Below are positions 45,502 to 54,321 of a stretch of 64,000 bases of DNA, in pieces (position 1 is the stretch's first letter; each line of letters opens with the position of its first letter). The translations under genes were made by a program, and so were the position numbers. Source of the DNA: an uncultured Clostridia bacterium. Its GTDB lineage: Bacteria > Bacillota > Clostridia > TANB77 > CAG-508. The notes beneath the pieces were generated by a model. The model had not been told where the DNA came from, ran no database searches, and saw only the letters and a program-made list of their open reading frames with translations. The stretch covers positions 25,965 to 89,964 of the forward strand of contig CAKPKP010000007.1 of the NCBI GenBank assembly GCA_934167495.1, read 5' to 3'.

Positions 45502-46845
45502 ATGGAATTAGGAAAAATACCACCACACGACATAGAAGCTGAACAAGCAATTTTAGGAAGTATGCTTACAGATAAAGATGCTGTAATTTCTGCAATAGAA
45601 GTATTGAAAGAAGATATGTTTTATAGAGATGATAATAAAACAATATATTCTGCAATATTAAGCTTATATGCTAAAGCAGAACCAATAGATATAATAACAG
45701 TTAAAGCTGAGCTTGTATCTATTGGAATGTTTGAAAAGGTTGGAGGACTGGAATATTTAGTAGCACTTCCAGAAAAAGTACCAACAACAGCAAATGTAGA
45801 AAAATATATAAGGATTGTTGAAGAAAAAGCAATGCTTCGTAGTTTGATCAAATATGCAAATGAGATGGTTGCATTAGGATATGATGAAACAGAAGAAGTA
45901 GATTCCATAATGGAAATAGCTGAAAAAAAGATTTTTGATTTATCTCAAAAAAAGAATCAAAGAGGGTATACTTCTATTAAGGATGTATTAGTTGAATCAT
46001 TTGCGGAATTAGAAAGATTGTACAATCAAAAAGGTGCAATTACAGGTGTTCCTACAGGTTTTGCTGATTTAGATAGTAGAACATCTGGATTTCATAAATC
46101 AGATTTAGTAATAATAGCAGCAAGACCAGCAATGGGTAAATCTGCTTTTGCTATAAATATAGCAACAAATGCAGCTTTACAAGCCAATGTTCCTGTAATA
46201 ATATTTAACCTAGAAATGTCTAAAGAACAGGTTGGAAACAGAATATTGTGTAGTGAAGCAATGGTAGATAGTAATAAAGTAAGAACTGGAAAAATAGAAG
46301 AAGAAGAATGGGTTAAATTAGCTACTGCATCAGGTAGGTTATCTGAAGCTCCTATATATATAGATGATACTCCAGGTATAACTGTAACAGAGATAAGAGC
46401 AAAATGTAGAAAGCTAAAAATGGAAAAAGGTATAGGGCTAGTAGTTATAGACTATTTACAATTAGTCCAAGGTAGTGGAAAGAAGAACTCAAGTCGTGAG
46501 CAAGAAATATCAGAAATAAGTAGATCTTTAAAAATACTTGCAAAAGAGCTAGAAGTTCCGGTTATTGCATTATCACAGTTGTCAAGAGCTGCAGAGCAAA
46601 GAAAAGAAGACCATAGACCAATGCTTTCAGATTTGCGTGAATCTGGAGCAATAGAGCAAGATGCCGATATAGTAATATTTCTTTATAGAGATGATTATTA
46701 TAATGAAAATAGTGAAAAGAAAAATGTTGCAGAAGTTATTTTAGCTAAGCATAGAGGTGGTTCAACAGGTACTGTAGAACTTGCTTGGCTTGGAAATTAC
46801 ACAAAATTTGCAAACCTAGATACACATAGACGAGAAGAATTTTAA
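45502..46845 (+). CDS. dnaB: Replicative DNA helicase DnaB
   Basis: 447 residues. The N-terminal interaction domain (PPHDIEAEQAILGSML) is followed by the RecA-like helicase domain: Walker A ARPAMGKSAFA at about 210, Walker B VVIDYLQLV at about 315, and the DLRESGAIEQDADIVIFLYR arginine-finger region near 376-395. A hexameric 5'-3' helicase that drives the replication fork. Normal length and no intein. Placed after rplI as in many Firmicutes, with tilS starting 16 bases after its stop. Confidence 0.98.
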   Translation: MELGKIPPHDIEAEQAILGSMLTDKDAVISAIEVLKEDMFYRDDNKTIYSAILSLYAKAEPIDIITVKAELVSIGMFEKVGGLEYLVALPEKVPTTANVEKYIRIVEEKAMLRSLIKYANEMVALGYDETEEVDSIMEIAEKKIFDLSQKKNQRGYTSIKDVLVESFAELERLYNQKGAITGVPTGFADLDSRTSGFHKSDLVIIAARPAMGKSAFAINIATNAALQANVPVIIFNLEMSKEQVGNRILCSEAMVDSNKVRTGKIEEEEWVKLATASGRLSEAPIYIDDTPGITVTEIRAKCRKLKMEKGIGLVVIDYLQLVQGSGKKNSSREQEISEISRSLKILAKELEVPVIALSQLSRAAEQRKEDHRPMLSDLRESGAIEQDADIVIFLYRDDYYNENSEKKNVAEVILAKHRGGSTGTVELAWLGNYTKFANLDTHRREEF

Positions 46846-46861
46846 ATAAAAGGTAATAATA

Positions 46862-47854
46862 ATGGTAGAAGAAAAAGTTTTAGATACAATAAAAAAATAT
46901 AAATTAATCGAAGATAACGATAAAATAGTTGTAGCTGTGTCAGGTGGACCTGATTCAATGTGCTTATTAGATATTTTACAAAAAAATCGAGAAAAATTGA
47001 ATATTCAATTATTTGTTGCACATATTAACCATGGAATAAGAAAGAATTCCACAATTGATGAAGAATATGTGGAAAACTATTGTAAAAATCACAATATTGA
47101 TTTTTTTGTTTTACATGCAGATGTTATAAAACGTGCAACTAAAGAAAAAAGAGGTATAGAAGAAACAGGAAGAACTGTTAGATACGAATTTTTTGATGAA
47201 GTTTTAAGTAAAACTAATTCTAACAAAATCGCAATTGCACATAATAGTAATGATAATGCAGAAACAATTATTATGAATATGCTAAGAGGTAGCGGAACAG
47301 CAGGATTAAAAGGAATTGAAGTAAAAAAAGATAATAAATATATAAGACCACTTATAAAATGCGAGAGAGAAGAAATAGAATTATATTGTAAAGAAAATGT
47401 TTTAAATCCAAGACATGATGAATCTAATGATGAAAATGTTTATACAAGAAATAAAATAAGAAATATAGTAATACCATACATAAAAAAAGAATTTAATCCT
47501 AATATTATAAAAACTATTAATAGATTATCTGAAATATCATTAGAAGAAACAAAATACATTGAAAAGGCAACGGAAGAAGCTTTTAAAGAAGTTTTAGAAA
47601 GCGAAGACATAGAAAATAATAGAGTAATAATTTCATTAACTAAGTTTAATAAATTAGAATTGGTAATAAAAAGAAGATTGATTTTATATACTATTAATAT
47701 GATTTTTGGGAATACTAATGGAATAGAGAAAATACATATTGATGATATAATAAATATGTGTGAAAAAAATATTGGAAATAAATTTCTTATGCCAAATAAA
47801 AATATAAAAGTTTTAGTAAAAAATAAAAAAATATATTTTATTAGCTTTAAGTAA
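46862..47854 (+). CDS. tilS: tRNA(Ile)-lysidine synthase, short form
   Basis: Attaches lysine to C34 of the tRNA(Ile) CAU anticodon so that it reads AUA, a frequent codon in this AT-rich genome. The PP-loop ATPase motif is VSGGPDS at residues 27-32; HINHGIRKNS and IAHNSNDNAETIIMNMLRGSG are the other N-terminal hallmarks. At 330 residues it is shorter than the common 430-470-residue enzymes: it ends just after the middle domain (KFLMPNKNIKVLVKNKKIYFI) and lacks the C-terminal domain. Short forms of this type are known, for example in Aquifex. tilS next to ftsH is a conserved gene pair. Confidence 0.95.
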   Translation: MVEEKVLDTIKKYKLIEDNDKIVVAVSGGPDSMCLLDILQKNREKLNIQLFVAHINHGIRKNSTIDEEYVENYCKNHNIDFFVLHADVIKRATKEKRGIEETGRTVRYEFFDEVLSKTNSNKIAIAHNSNDNAETIIMNMLRGSGTAGLKGIEVKKDNKYIRPLIKCEREEIELYCKENVLNPRHDESNDENVYTRNKIRNIVIPYIKKEFNPNIIKTINRLSEISLEETKYIEKATEEAFKEVLESEDIENNRVIISLTKFNKLELVIKRRLILYTINMIFGNTNGIEKIHIDDIINMCEKNIGNKFLMPNKNIKVLVKNKKIYFISFK

Positions 47855-47914
47855 TATCCGTAAGAAAACCTTTAAAATCATATGTTACAAGCATATATCA
47901 TTTTTAAAAATGTA

Positions 47915-47943
47915 TTGAAATTAAATTTTTGTTATGCTATAGT
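47915..47943 (+). promoter_or_regulatory. Promoter of ftsH
   Basis: TTGAAA at 47915-47920, a 17-bp spacer, TATAGT at 47938-47943, about 38 bp before the TTG start. Confidence 0.7.
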
Positions 47944-47980
47944 TTAGGAAACAAAAAAGGAAATTAAAGGAGGAAAAAAT

Positions 47981-49780
47981 TTGAAAAGCGGAATAAAAAC
48001 ATTAGCTATATGGCTAATATTAGGTTTTATATTTATAGGGTTATTAAGTGCGGTATTTAATAACTCAGATACAAAAATGAGTTATTCAGAATTACTTTCA
48101 AGAATAAATACAGGAGATATAAAAGAAATTGAGTTATCTTCAGATGGAAAAGAAGCATATGTAACTACAAAAAATTCAAATGCAGAAAAACAAGTTATAA
48201 TTCCAAGCATAAATAGCTTTATGGATAAAATATCAGACCAATTGCAAGAAGGTGAAGTTACATTAACGCAAAAACAACAATCAATATTTGTAACAATATT
48301 AAGTGTTATTTCTCCATTTGCAATTGTTATAATCTTCTTTATATTCTGGATGTTCCTAATGAACCCTGCTCAAGGAGGAAACAAATCAGTTTCTTTTGGA
48401 AAAAGTAAAGCAAGAGTAGTAAATGCATTAGATAAAAACAAAGTAACATTTGCAGATGTTGCAGGTGTAGATGAAGAAAAAGAAGAACTAGAAGAAATTG
48501 TTGAATTTTTAAAATCACCTAAAAAGTTTACAAACATGGGTGCAAGAATTCCAAAAGGAGTTTTATTAGTAGGTCAACCAGGAACAGGTAAAACTTTACT
48601 TGCTAAAGCTGTAGCTGGAGAAGCAGGAGTACCTTTCTTTATAATAAGTGGTTCAGATTTCGTTGAAATGTTTGTTGGTGTTGGTGCATCAAGAGTAAGA
48701 GATTTATTTGAACAAGCTAAGAAAAACGCACCTTGCATTATATTTATTGATGAAATAGATGCAGTTGGTCGTCAAAGAGGAGCTGGACTAGGTGGAGGAC
48801 ATGATGAAAGAGAACAAACATTAAACCAATTATTAGTAGAGATGGATGGATTTAGTGCTAACGAAGGAGTTATAGTACTTGCAGCAACTAATAGACCAGA
48901 CGTATTAGATAAAGCTTTATTAAGAGCTGGTAGATTCGATAGACAAATAGTTGTTGGTTCGCCAGATGTAAAAGCTAGAGAACAAATATTAGAAGTTCAT
49001 GCAAGAAAGAAAAGATTAGCTGCAGATGTAGACTTAAGTGTAATTGCTAGAAATACAGCTGGATTTGCAGGAGCAGACTTAGAAAATGTATTAAATGAAG
49101 CAGCTTTATTAGCAGCTAGAAGAAATAAAGGCGAAATAGAAATGGCTGAAATAGAAGATGCTATGGTTAAAGTAACAATGGGACCAGAAAAGAAATCAAA
49201 AGTAATTAGTGATAAAGAAAAGAAATTAGTAGCATACCATGAAGCTGGTCACGCAGTAGTAAGTAAATTCTTACCAACACAAGATGATGTTCATCAAATA
49301 TCTATAGTTCCAAGAGGAATGGCTGGAGGATATACAATGTATAGACCAACAGAAGATAAATCATTTATGTCAAAATCAGAAATGGAAGAACAAATAGTTT
49401 CACTTTTAGGTGGTAGAGTTGCTGAGGGATTAGTTTTAGGAGATATATCTACTGGAGCTAGTAACGATATAGAAAGAGCTTCTAAAATAGCTAGAGCCAT
49501 GGTTACAAAATATGGTATGAGTGATAGAATTGGTACAATTACATTTGGATCAGACCAAGAAGAAGTATTTTTAGGAAGAGATCTTACACAAACAAAGAAC
49601 TTCAGTGAAGAGACATCAGCTATAATTGATGAAGAAGTTAAAAAGATAATAGATAGAGGATATAATACTGCAAGAGAATTATTAAGTCAAAATATTGATA
49701 AATTACATGCAGTAGCAAGTGTACTTCTTGAAAAAGAGAAAATCGATGGCGATGAATTTATGGAAATATTTAATTCATAA
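47981..49780 (+). CDS. ftsH: ATP-dependent zinc metalloprotease FtsH
   Basis: 599 residues from a TTG start that follows AAAGGAGG. Two membrane helices (about 6-26 and 105-128) flank the small extracytoplasmic domain. The AAA+ module has Walker A GQPGTGKT near 198 and Walker B IIFIDEID; the pore motif is FVEMFVGVGASRVRDLF and the second region of homology is ATNRPDVLDKALLRAGRFD. The zinc protease site HEAGH is at about 420, with the third ligand in the later GASNDIERAS context. A hexameric quality-control protease of membrane and regulatory proteins. The usual tilS-hpt-ftsH order lacks hpt here. A strong hairpin terminates it. Confidence 0.98.
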   Translation: MKSGIKTLAIWLILGFIFIGLLSAVFNNSDTKMSYSELLSRINTGDIKEIELSSDGKEAYVTTKNSNAEKQVIIPSINSFMDKISDQLQEGEVTLTQKQQSIFVTILSVISPFAIVIIFFIFWMFLMNPAQGGNKSVSFGKSKARVVNALDKNKVTFADVAGVDEEKEELEEIVEFLKSPKKFTNMGARIPKGVLLVGQPGTGKTLLAKAVAGEAGVPFFIISGSDFVEMFVGVGASRVRDLFEQAKKNAPCIIFIDEIDAVGRQRGAGLGGGHDEREQTLNQLLVEMDGFSANEGVIVLAATNRPDVLDKALLRAGRFDRQIVVGSPDVKAREQILEVHARKKRLAADVDLSVIARNTAGFAGADLENVLNEAALLAARRNKGEIEMAEIEDAMVKVTMGPEKKSKVISDKEKKLVAYHEAGHAVVSKFLPTQDDVHQISIVPRGMAGGYTMYRPTEDKSFMSKSEMEEQIVSLLGGRVAEGLVLGDISTGASNDIERASKIARAMVTKYGMSDRIGTITFGSDQEEVFLGRDLTQTKNFSEETSAIIDEEVKKIIDRGYNTARELLSQNIDKLHAVASVLLEKEKIDGDEFMEIFNS

Positions 49781-49802
49781 TATATAAAATGTGAAAAATA
49801 CG

Positions 49803-49851
49803 AAAAAATGAAATATTTTTAAAAATGATTTTTAAAAATATTTCATTTTTT
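49803..49851 (+). terminator. Terminator after ftsH
   Basis: A 23-bp stem (AAAAAATGAAATATTTTTAA... with its exact complement) around TGA, followed by T-rich sequence. Confidence 0.85.
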
Positions 49852-50121
49852 ATTTTATTTTATAAAAGTAAATAAATCAAAAGCCTTTAAAAGTATTGAA
49901 AAATAAATAAAAACTATTTAAAACTATATTTCAAGTAAAAATAAAAAATAAAATTTGTAATAAAATTGTAATAAAATATTTTTAAAAAATGTGAACACTT
50001 AGAGAGAACGGAACTAGAGAGAAAAAAAGAAAAAAATGTAAATAAAAATTGTATTATAAGAATCTTTATATCCCTTGATACAAGCAGAATATAAAAAAAG
50101 CGTTACATAAATAAATTACAT
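49852..50121. other. Non-coding stretch between ftsH and nrdD
   Basis: About 270 bases of very AT-rich sequence with no open frame, RNA gene or recognised riboswitch. A short less AT-rich patch, GAGAGAACGGAACTAGAGAG (49999-50018), stands out but has no assignable role. No adenosylcobalamin or NrdR-type site could be called with confidence. Confidence 0.5.
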
Positions 50122-50149
50122 TTGACATTACTAAAAAAGATGTTAAAAT
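50122..50149 (+). promoter_or_regulatory. Promoter of nrdDG
   Basis: TTGACA at 50122-50127, a 16-bp spacer, TAAAAT at 50144-50149. Confidence 0.65.
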
Positions 50150-50204
50150 AAATCTAGTAATCGCTTAGGGAACAAAGAAAAACAAAAAAATAGGGGGAAG
50201 CAAT

Positions 50205-52358
50205 ATGCAAGTAATAAAAAGGGAAGGAACAATAGTAGATTATGATCCAGAAAAAATAAGAATAGCTATTGGAAAAGCAAATAATGAAGTTAGAAAAAAA
50301 GAAAAAGCAAATGAAACAGAAATTGAAGAGATAATTAAGTATATTGAAGAATTAAACAAAAGAAGAATATTAGTTGAAGATATACAAGACATAATAGAAG
50401 AAAAACTAATGGAATTTGATAAATACCAATTAGCAAAAAAATATATAACATATAGATATACAAGAGAATTAGTAAGAAAAGCAAATACAACAGATCAATC
50501 TATTAAAGAATTAATAGATGGTGAAAGTGAATACTGGAATAATGAAAATTCAAATAAAAATGCAACTATAGTAACAACACAAAGAGATTATTTAGCTGGA
50601 ATAACAAGTACTGATATAACAAGAAGATTTTTATTACCTGAAGATATAGTAAAAGCACATGACGAAGGAATAATACATTTTCATGATGCAGATTATTTTG
50701 CCCAAAATGCATTGCATAATTGTGATTTAATTGATTTAGAAGATATGCTACAAAATGGAACAAATATAAATGGTGTTATGATAGAAAAACCACATAAGTT
50801 TTTAACAGCTATGACAATAGCTACACAAATTATAACAGCTGTAACATCAAGCCAATATGGTGGAGCAACAGTTACAATGACACATTTAGCTCCATTTGTA
50901 AGAGATAGCTATAATTCATACTTAAAAAAATATCAAGCTAGAAATTTAAGTAAAGAGCAATGTGAAAAGTTTGCCAAAGAAGATTTGGAAAAAGAAATTA
51001 AAGACGGTGTTCAAACTTTCCAATATCAAATTAATTCAATGACAACAACAAATGGTCAATCACCATTCTTAAGTGTTTGTTTCTACTTAGGTGAAACAGA
51101 TGAATATAAAGAAGAACTAGCAATGATAATAAAAGAATTCTTAGAGCAAAGAATAGTTGGAATGAAAAATGAAAAAGGAGTTTATATAACACCTGCATTC
51201 CCAAAACTATTATATGTCTTAGAAGAAGATAATATTAAAAAAGATAGCAAGTATTGGTATTTAACAGAACTTGCAGCAAAATGTACAGCAAAAAGACTTG
51301 TTCCAGATTATATTTCTGAGAAAAAGATGTTAGAATATAAAATAGACAAAAACGGAAATGGAAATTGTTATCCATGTATGGGATGTCGTTCTTTCTTAAC
51401 ACCATACATAGATCCAGAAACAAATAAACCAAAATATTATGGAAGATTTAATCAAGGTGTTGTTACTATAAATTTAGTAGATGTTGCTTTATCATCAAAA
51501 GGAGATATGGACAAGTTCTGGAAAATATATGATGAAAGATTAGAATTATGTCATAGAGCATTACAACTAAGACATGAGAGACTAGCAAAAGCAACAAGTG
51601 ATGTTGCACCTATATTATGGCAATATGGAGCTTTAGCAAGATTGAAAAAAGGTGAATCAATACATAAATTACTTCATGGTGGATATTCAACAATATCATT
51701 AGGATATGCAGGATTATATGAATGTGTTAAATATATGACTGGATATAGCCATACAGGTGAAGGAAAAGAATTCGGAATTCAAGTTATGCAAAAATTAAAT
51801 GACAAATGTAAAGAATGGAAAGAAGCAGAAGATATTGATTATAGTGTATATGGTACACCTATAGAATCAACTACATATAAATTTGCTAAATGCTTAAAAA
51901 ATAGATTTGGAGTTATAGAAGGAATAACAGATAGAAATTATATAACAAATTCTTATCATGTTCCTGTTTTTGAAGAAATTGATGCTTTCTCAAAATTAAA
52001 ATTAGAAAGTGAATTCCAAAGATTAAGTCCAGGTGGAGCTATTTCTTATGTAGAAACACCAAACTTACAAGATAATTTGGAAGCAGTATTACAAATAATT
52101 AGATTTATATACGACAATATCATGTATGCTGAGTTAAATACAAAATCTGATTATTGTCAAAAATGCGGATTTGATGGAGAGATTTTATTAAATGATGATT
52201 TAGAATGGTACTGTCCAAATTGCGGAAATAAAGATCATAATACATTAAATGTAGCAAGAAGAACTTGCGGATATATAGGAAGTAATTTCTGGAACAAAGG
52301 AAGAACACAAGAAATTAAAGATAGAGTATTACATATAGACAATAAAGATGACGAATAA
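50205..52358 (+). CDS. nrdD: Anaerobic ribonucleoside-triphosphate reductase
   Basis: Class III reductase making dNTPs without oxygen, using a glycyl radical. 717 residues: N-terminal ATP-cone (about 3-90, VIKREGTIVDYDPEKI) for allosteric control, the barrel with catalytic cysteines (HNCDLIDL near 172, YPCMGCRSF near 390), a C-terminal zinc site CQKCG...CPNCG (from about 650) and the radical loop RRTCGYIGSN with the radical glycine near 688. All key elements are present. Start preceded by GGGGG/A purine-rich sequence. Forms an operon with nrdG, 15 bases downstream. Confidence 0.98.
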   Translation: MQVIKREGTIVDYDPEKIRIAIGKANNEVRKKEKANETEIEEIIKYIEELNKRRILVEDIQDIIEEKLMEFDKYQLAKKYITYRYTRELVRKANTTDQSIKELIDGESEYWNNENSNKNATIVTTQRDYLAGITSTDITRRFLLPEDIVKAHDEGIIHFHDADYFAQNALHNCDLIDLEDMLQNGTNINGVMIEKPHKFLTAMTIATQIITAVTSSQYGGATVTMTHLAPFVRDSYNSYLKKYQARNLSKEQCEKFAKEDLEKEIKDGVQTFQYQINSMTTTNGQSPFLSVCFYLGETDEYKEELAMIIKEFLEQRIVGMKNEKGVYITPAFPKLLYVLEEDNIKKDSKYWYLTELAAKCTAKRLVPDYISEKKMLEYKIDKNGNGNCYPCMGCRSFLTPYIDPETNKPKYYGRFNQGVVTINLVDVALSSKGDMDKFWKIYDERLELCHRALQLRHERLAKATSDVAPILWQYGALARLKKGESIHKLLHGGYSTISLGYAGLYECVKYMTGYSHTGEGKEFGIQVMQKLNDKCKEWKEAEDIDYSVYGTPIESTTYKFAKCLKNRFGVIEGITDRNYITNSYHVPVFEEIDAFSKLKLESEFQRLSPGGAISYVETPNLQDNLEAVLQIIRFIYDNIMYAELNTKSDYCQKCGFDGEILLNDDLEWYCPNCGNKDHNTLNVARRTCGYIGSNFWNKGRTQEIKDRVLHIDNKDDE

Positions 52359-52373
52359 AAGGAAGTGCTAACT

Positions 52374-52883
52374 ATGAGATATAATAAAATAAGAAAAATG
52401 GATATATCTAATGGACCAGGAGTAAGAGTATCTATATTTATGCAAGGATGCACATTTAATTGTAAGAATTGTTTCAATCCAGAGACTCATAACTTTGAAG
52501 GTGGAAAAGATTTTACAGATGATACAATAAAAAGAGTATTAGAGTTATGCGATAATGATGCTGTTGAAGGCTTATCAATTCTTGGAGGAGAGCCAATGCA
52601 TCCAAACAATATAGAAGGTACTACTAAACTTGCAAAAGCTTTTAAGGAAAAATTTCCAAATAAAAATCTTTGGGCATGGTCAGGATTTAGATTTGAAAAT
52701 GAATTAAGAGATAAAGAGGTATTAAATTATTTAGATGTTTTAGTAGATGGAAGATATGTAGATGAACTTAGAAATCCATCACTAAAGTGGAAAGGCTCAG
52801 CAAATCAAAGAGTTATAGATGTAAAAGAAACTAAAAAAGTACATAAAATAGTAGAATATAATGGAGAAAATTCAAAAAAATAA
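52374..52883 (+). CDS. nrdG: Anaerobic RNR-activating radical SAM protein
   Basis: 169 residues from the ATG at 52374, 8 bases after AAAAGGAAG; a GTG at 52365 would sit inside that site. The radical SAM cluster motif is CTFNCKNC (Cys-x3-Cys-x2-Cys), with GGEPMHPNN after it for SAM binding. It reduces SAM and abstracts hydrogen from the NrdD glycine, generating the radical. Order nrdD-nrdG is standard. Size is typical. Confidence 0.97.
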   Translation: MRYNKIRKMDISNGPGVRVSIFMQGCTFNCKNCFNPETHNFEGGKDFTDDTIKRVLELCDNDAVEGLSILGGEPMHPNNIEGTTKLAKAFKEKFPNKNLWAWSGFRFENELRDKEVLNYLDVLVDGRYVDELRNPSLKWKGSANQRVIDVKETKKVHKIVEYNGENSKK

Positions 52884-52903
52884 AAAATCGTAGTGACTAT
52901 ATA

Positions 52904-52933
52904 TTGACAATTCTCCCTAAAGTAATGTATAAT
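52904..52933 (+). promoter_or_regulatory. Promoter of rpsU
   Basis: TTGACA at 52904-52909, an 18-bp spacer, TATAAT at 52928-52933. Confidence 0.8.
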
Positions 52934-53020
52934 TGTAGAGTCTAAAGAAACTACATACAAAATTTGTAAAAAATGAATCCCACATAAGTAGTTTTGAGCT
53001 TCGGAAGGAGGGGAAAAATA

Positions 53021-53191
53021 ATGTCAGAGGTTAAAGTTAATAATGGTAATATAGAAGACGCATTAAAAAGATTTAAAAGACAATGCGCAAGAAATGGAGT
53101 ACTTCAAGAAGTAAGAAAAAGAGAGCATTATGAAAAACCAAGTGTAAAGAGAAAGAAAAAATCAGAGGCTGCAAGAAAAAGAAAATTCTAA
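53021..53191 (+). CDS. rpsU: 30S ribosomal protein S21
   Basis: 56 residues from the ATG at 53021, which has AAGGAGGGG just upstream; the longer open frame to 52994 includes that site and is rejected. Matches S21: VKVNNGNIEDALKRFKRQ, CARNGVLQEVRKREHYEKP, then a basic tail. A small-subunit protein near the anti-Shine-Dalgarno region, important for initiation. Own promoter and terminator. Confidence 0.97.
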   Translation: MSEVKVNNGNIEDALKRFKRQCARNGVLQEVRKREHYEKPSVKRKKKSEAARKRKF

Positions 53192-53208
53192 TAATGTGAT
53201 ATAAAATA

Positions 53209-53245
53209 AAAACTTGAAAATATTTAATATTTTCAAGTTTTTTTT
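53209..53245 (+). terminator. Terminator after rpsU
   Basis: AAAACTTGAAAATATT pairs with its complement around a 2-4-base loop and ends in eight T residues. Confidence 0.9.
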
Positions 53246-53295
53246 GAACCAAAATTAAATTTCACATGTCTAATAAATAGAAACGGTAAATCTCC

Positions 53296-53610
53296 CTATA
53301 AACTTTTAGACAGATTAATTAAATCTATTAATTTGTCTATATCGATATTTTCTTTACTAATAACAGAACATAGTTTATTAATTTTAGAAGAATCTATATT
53401 TTGGCAAGTGTTAGAAAAACCTAAAATTGAATTTGGAGTTGTTTTATATAACTCACATAATTGAAGAAATATATCGAGAGGGAGTTTACTGGTTCCTGTT
53501 TCATATCTTCCATATGTAGAGCGGGGAATATTTAAGTGTTTTGCAACATCAAATTGTGATAAATCGTTGTCTTCTCTAAAATCCCTTATTAATTCGTTTA
53601 TTTTTTTCAT
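53296..53610 (-). CDS. XRE-family helix-turn-helix regulator
   Basis: 104 residues from the ATG at 53610, which has GGTGA four bases upstream; a longer frame to 53655 has no site. The N-terminal HTH_3 domain (about 3-60) is INELIRDFREDNDLSQFDVA - IPRSTYGRYETGTSKLP, the Cro/CI type. The C-terminal 40 residues are helical and may dimerise. Divergent from the ECF sigma operon and back-to-back in a short region holding two ACCAAAAA tracts (53631 and 53692), which might be operator sites. Target genes unknown. Confidence 0.88.
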   Translation of the reverse strand: MKKINELIRDFREDNDLSQFDVAKHLNIPRSTYGRYETGTSKLPLDIFLQLCELYKTTPNSILGFSNTCQNIDSSKINKLCSVISKENIDIDKLIDLINLSKSL

Positions 53611-53683
53611 AAAATCACCATATATATTGTAACCAAAAAAATGATTTAAATTCAAACCTGACTATTAAAAGAACAAAAACGAA

Positions 53684-53712
53684 TTGACATGACCAAAAAA
53701 TAAGAATATAAT
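53684..53712 (+). promoter_or_regulatory. Sigma-A-type promoter of the ECF operon
   Basis: TTGACA at 53684-53689, a 17-bp spacer, TATAAT at 53707-53712. An ACCAAAAAA tract lies inside the spacer, so a repressor there would block the promoter. No ECF-type autoregulatory -35 is obvious. Confidence 0.7.
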
Positions 53713-53802
53713 ATTAAATGTGATAAATAAAAAAGAAAAAATACATAAATATATGAACCAAAAGATAAAATAAGTAGTCTAATGGGTATAAGGAGGATAA
53801 AA

Positions 53803-54321
53803 ATGTCTGTTATTAGCAAAGCAAAAGCCGGAGATGAAGAAGCTTTTACTCAATTGATTCAAGAATACAAATTATCAATGTATAAAACAGCAAAAGCTAT
53901 ATTGAATAATGAAGATGATGTATGTGATGCAATTCAAGATGCTCTAATTAGTATTTATCAGAATTTAGATACTTTAAAAAGTGAAAAATATTTTAAAACT
54001 TGGGCTATAAGAATAACAATAAATAAATGTTATGACATAATTAAAAAAAGTAACTCAAAAGATAAAGAAATATCAAAGCTAGAAGAAAAATCTGAAGAAG
54101 AAGAAAATATTACTTTGAAAACAGATTTAGAAAGAGCATTATCTCTAATTGATAACGACCTAAAAATGGTTACTGTTTTGTATTATTATAATGATATATC
54201 AGTAAAAGAAATTGCTGATATATTAGAAATACCAGTAGGGACAGTTAAATCTAAGTTATCTAGAGCACGCGAAAAACTTTATGATATTTTAAGACAAGAG
54301 GAGGTGGATGCACGTGGATAA
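53803..54321 (+). CDS. ECF-type RNA polymerase sigma factor
   Basis: 172 residues from the ATG at 53803, six bases after AAGGAGG; the upstream ATG at 53782 precedes that site. Region 2 (about 1-75) has DEEAFTQLIQEYKLSMYKTA and DDVCDAIQDALISIYQNLD; region 4 (about 110-165) has VTVLYYYNDISVKEIADIL followed by PVGTVKSKLSRAREKL. A minimal extracytoplasmic-function sigma that redirects RNA polymerase to envelope or stress genes. It overlaps the next gene by 14 bases, the usual sigma/anti-sigma coupling. The regulon is not visible here. Confidence 0.93.
   Translation: MSVISKAKAGDEEAFTQLIQEYKLSMYKTAKAILNNEDDVCDAIQDALISIYQNLDTLKSEKYFKTWAIRITINKCYDIIKKSNSKDKEISKLEEKSEEEENITLKTDLERALSLIDNDLKMVTVLYYYNDISVKEIADILEIPVGTVKSKLSRAREKLYDILRQEEVDARG

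Noticed and set aside
49852..50121. Riboswitch or NrdR box upstream of nrdD
   Set aside because: No conserved riboswitch core or paired NrdR box could be recognised in the AT-rich leader.
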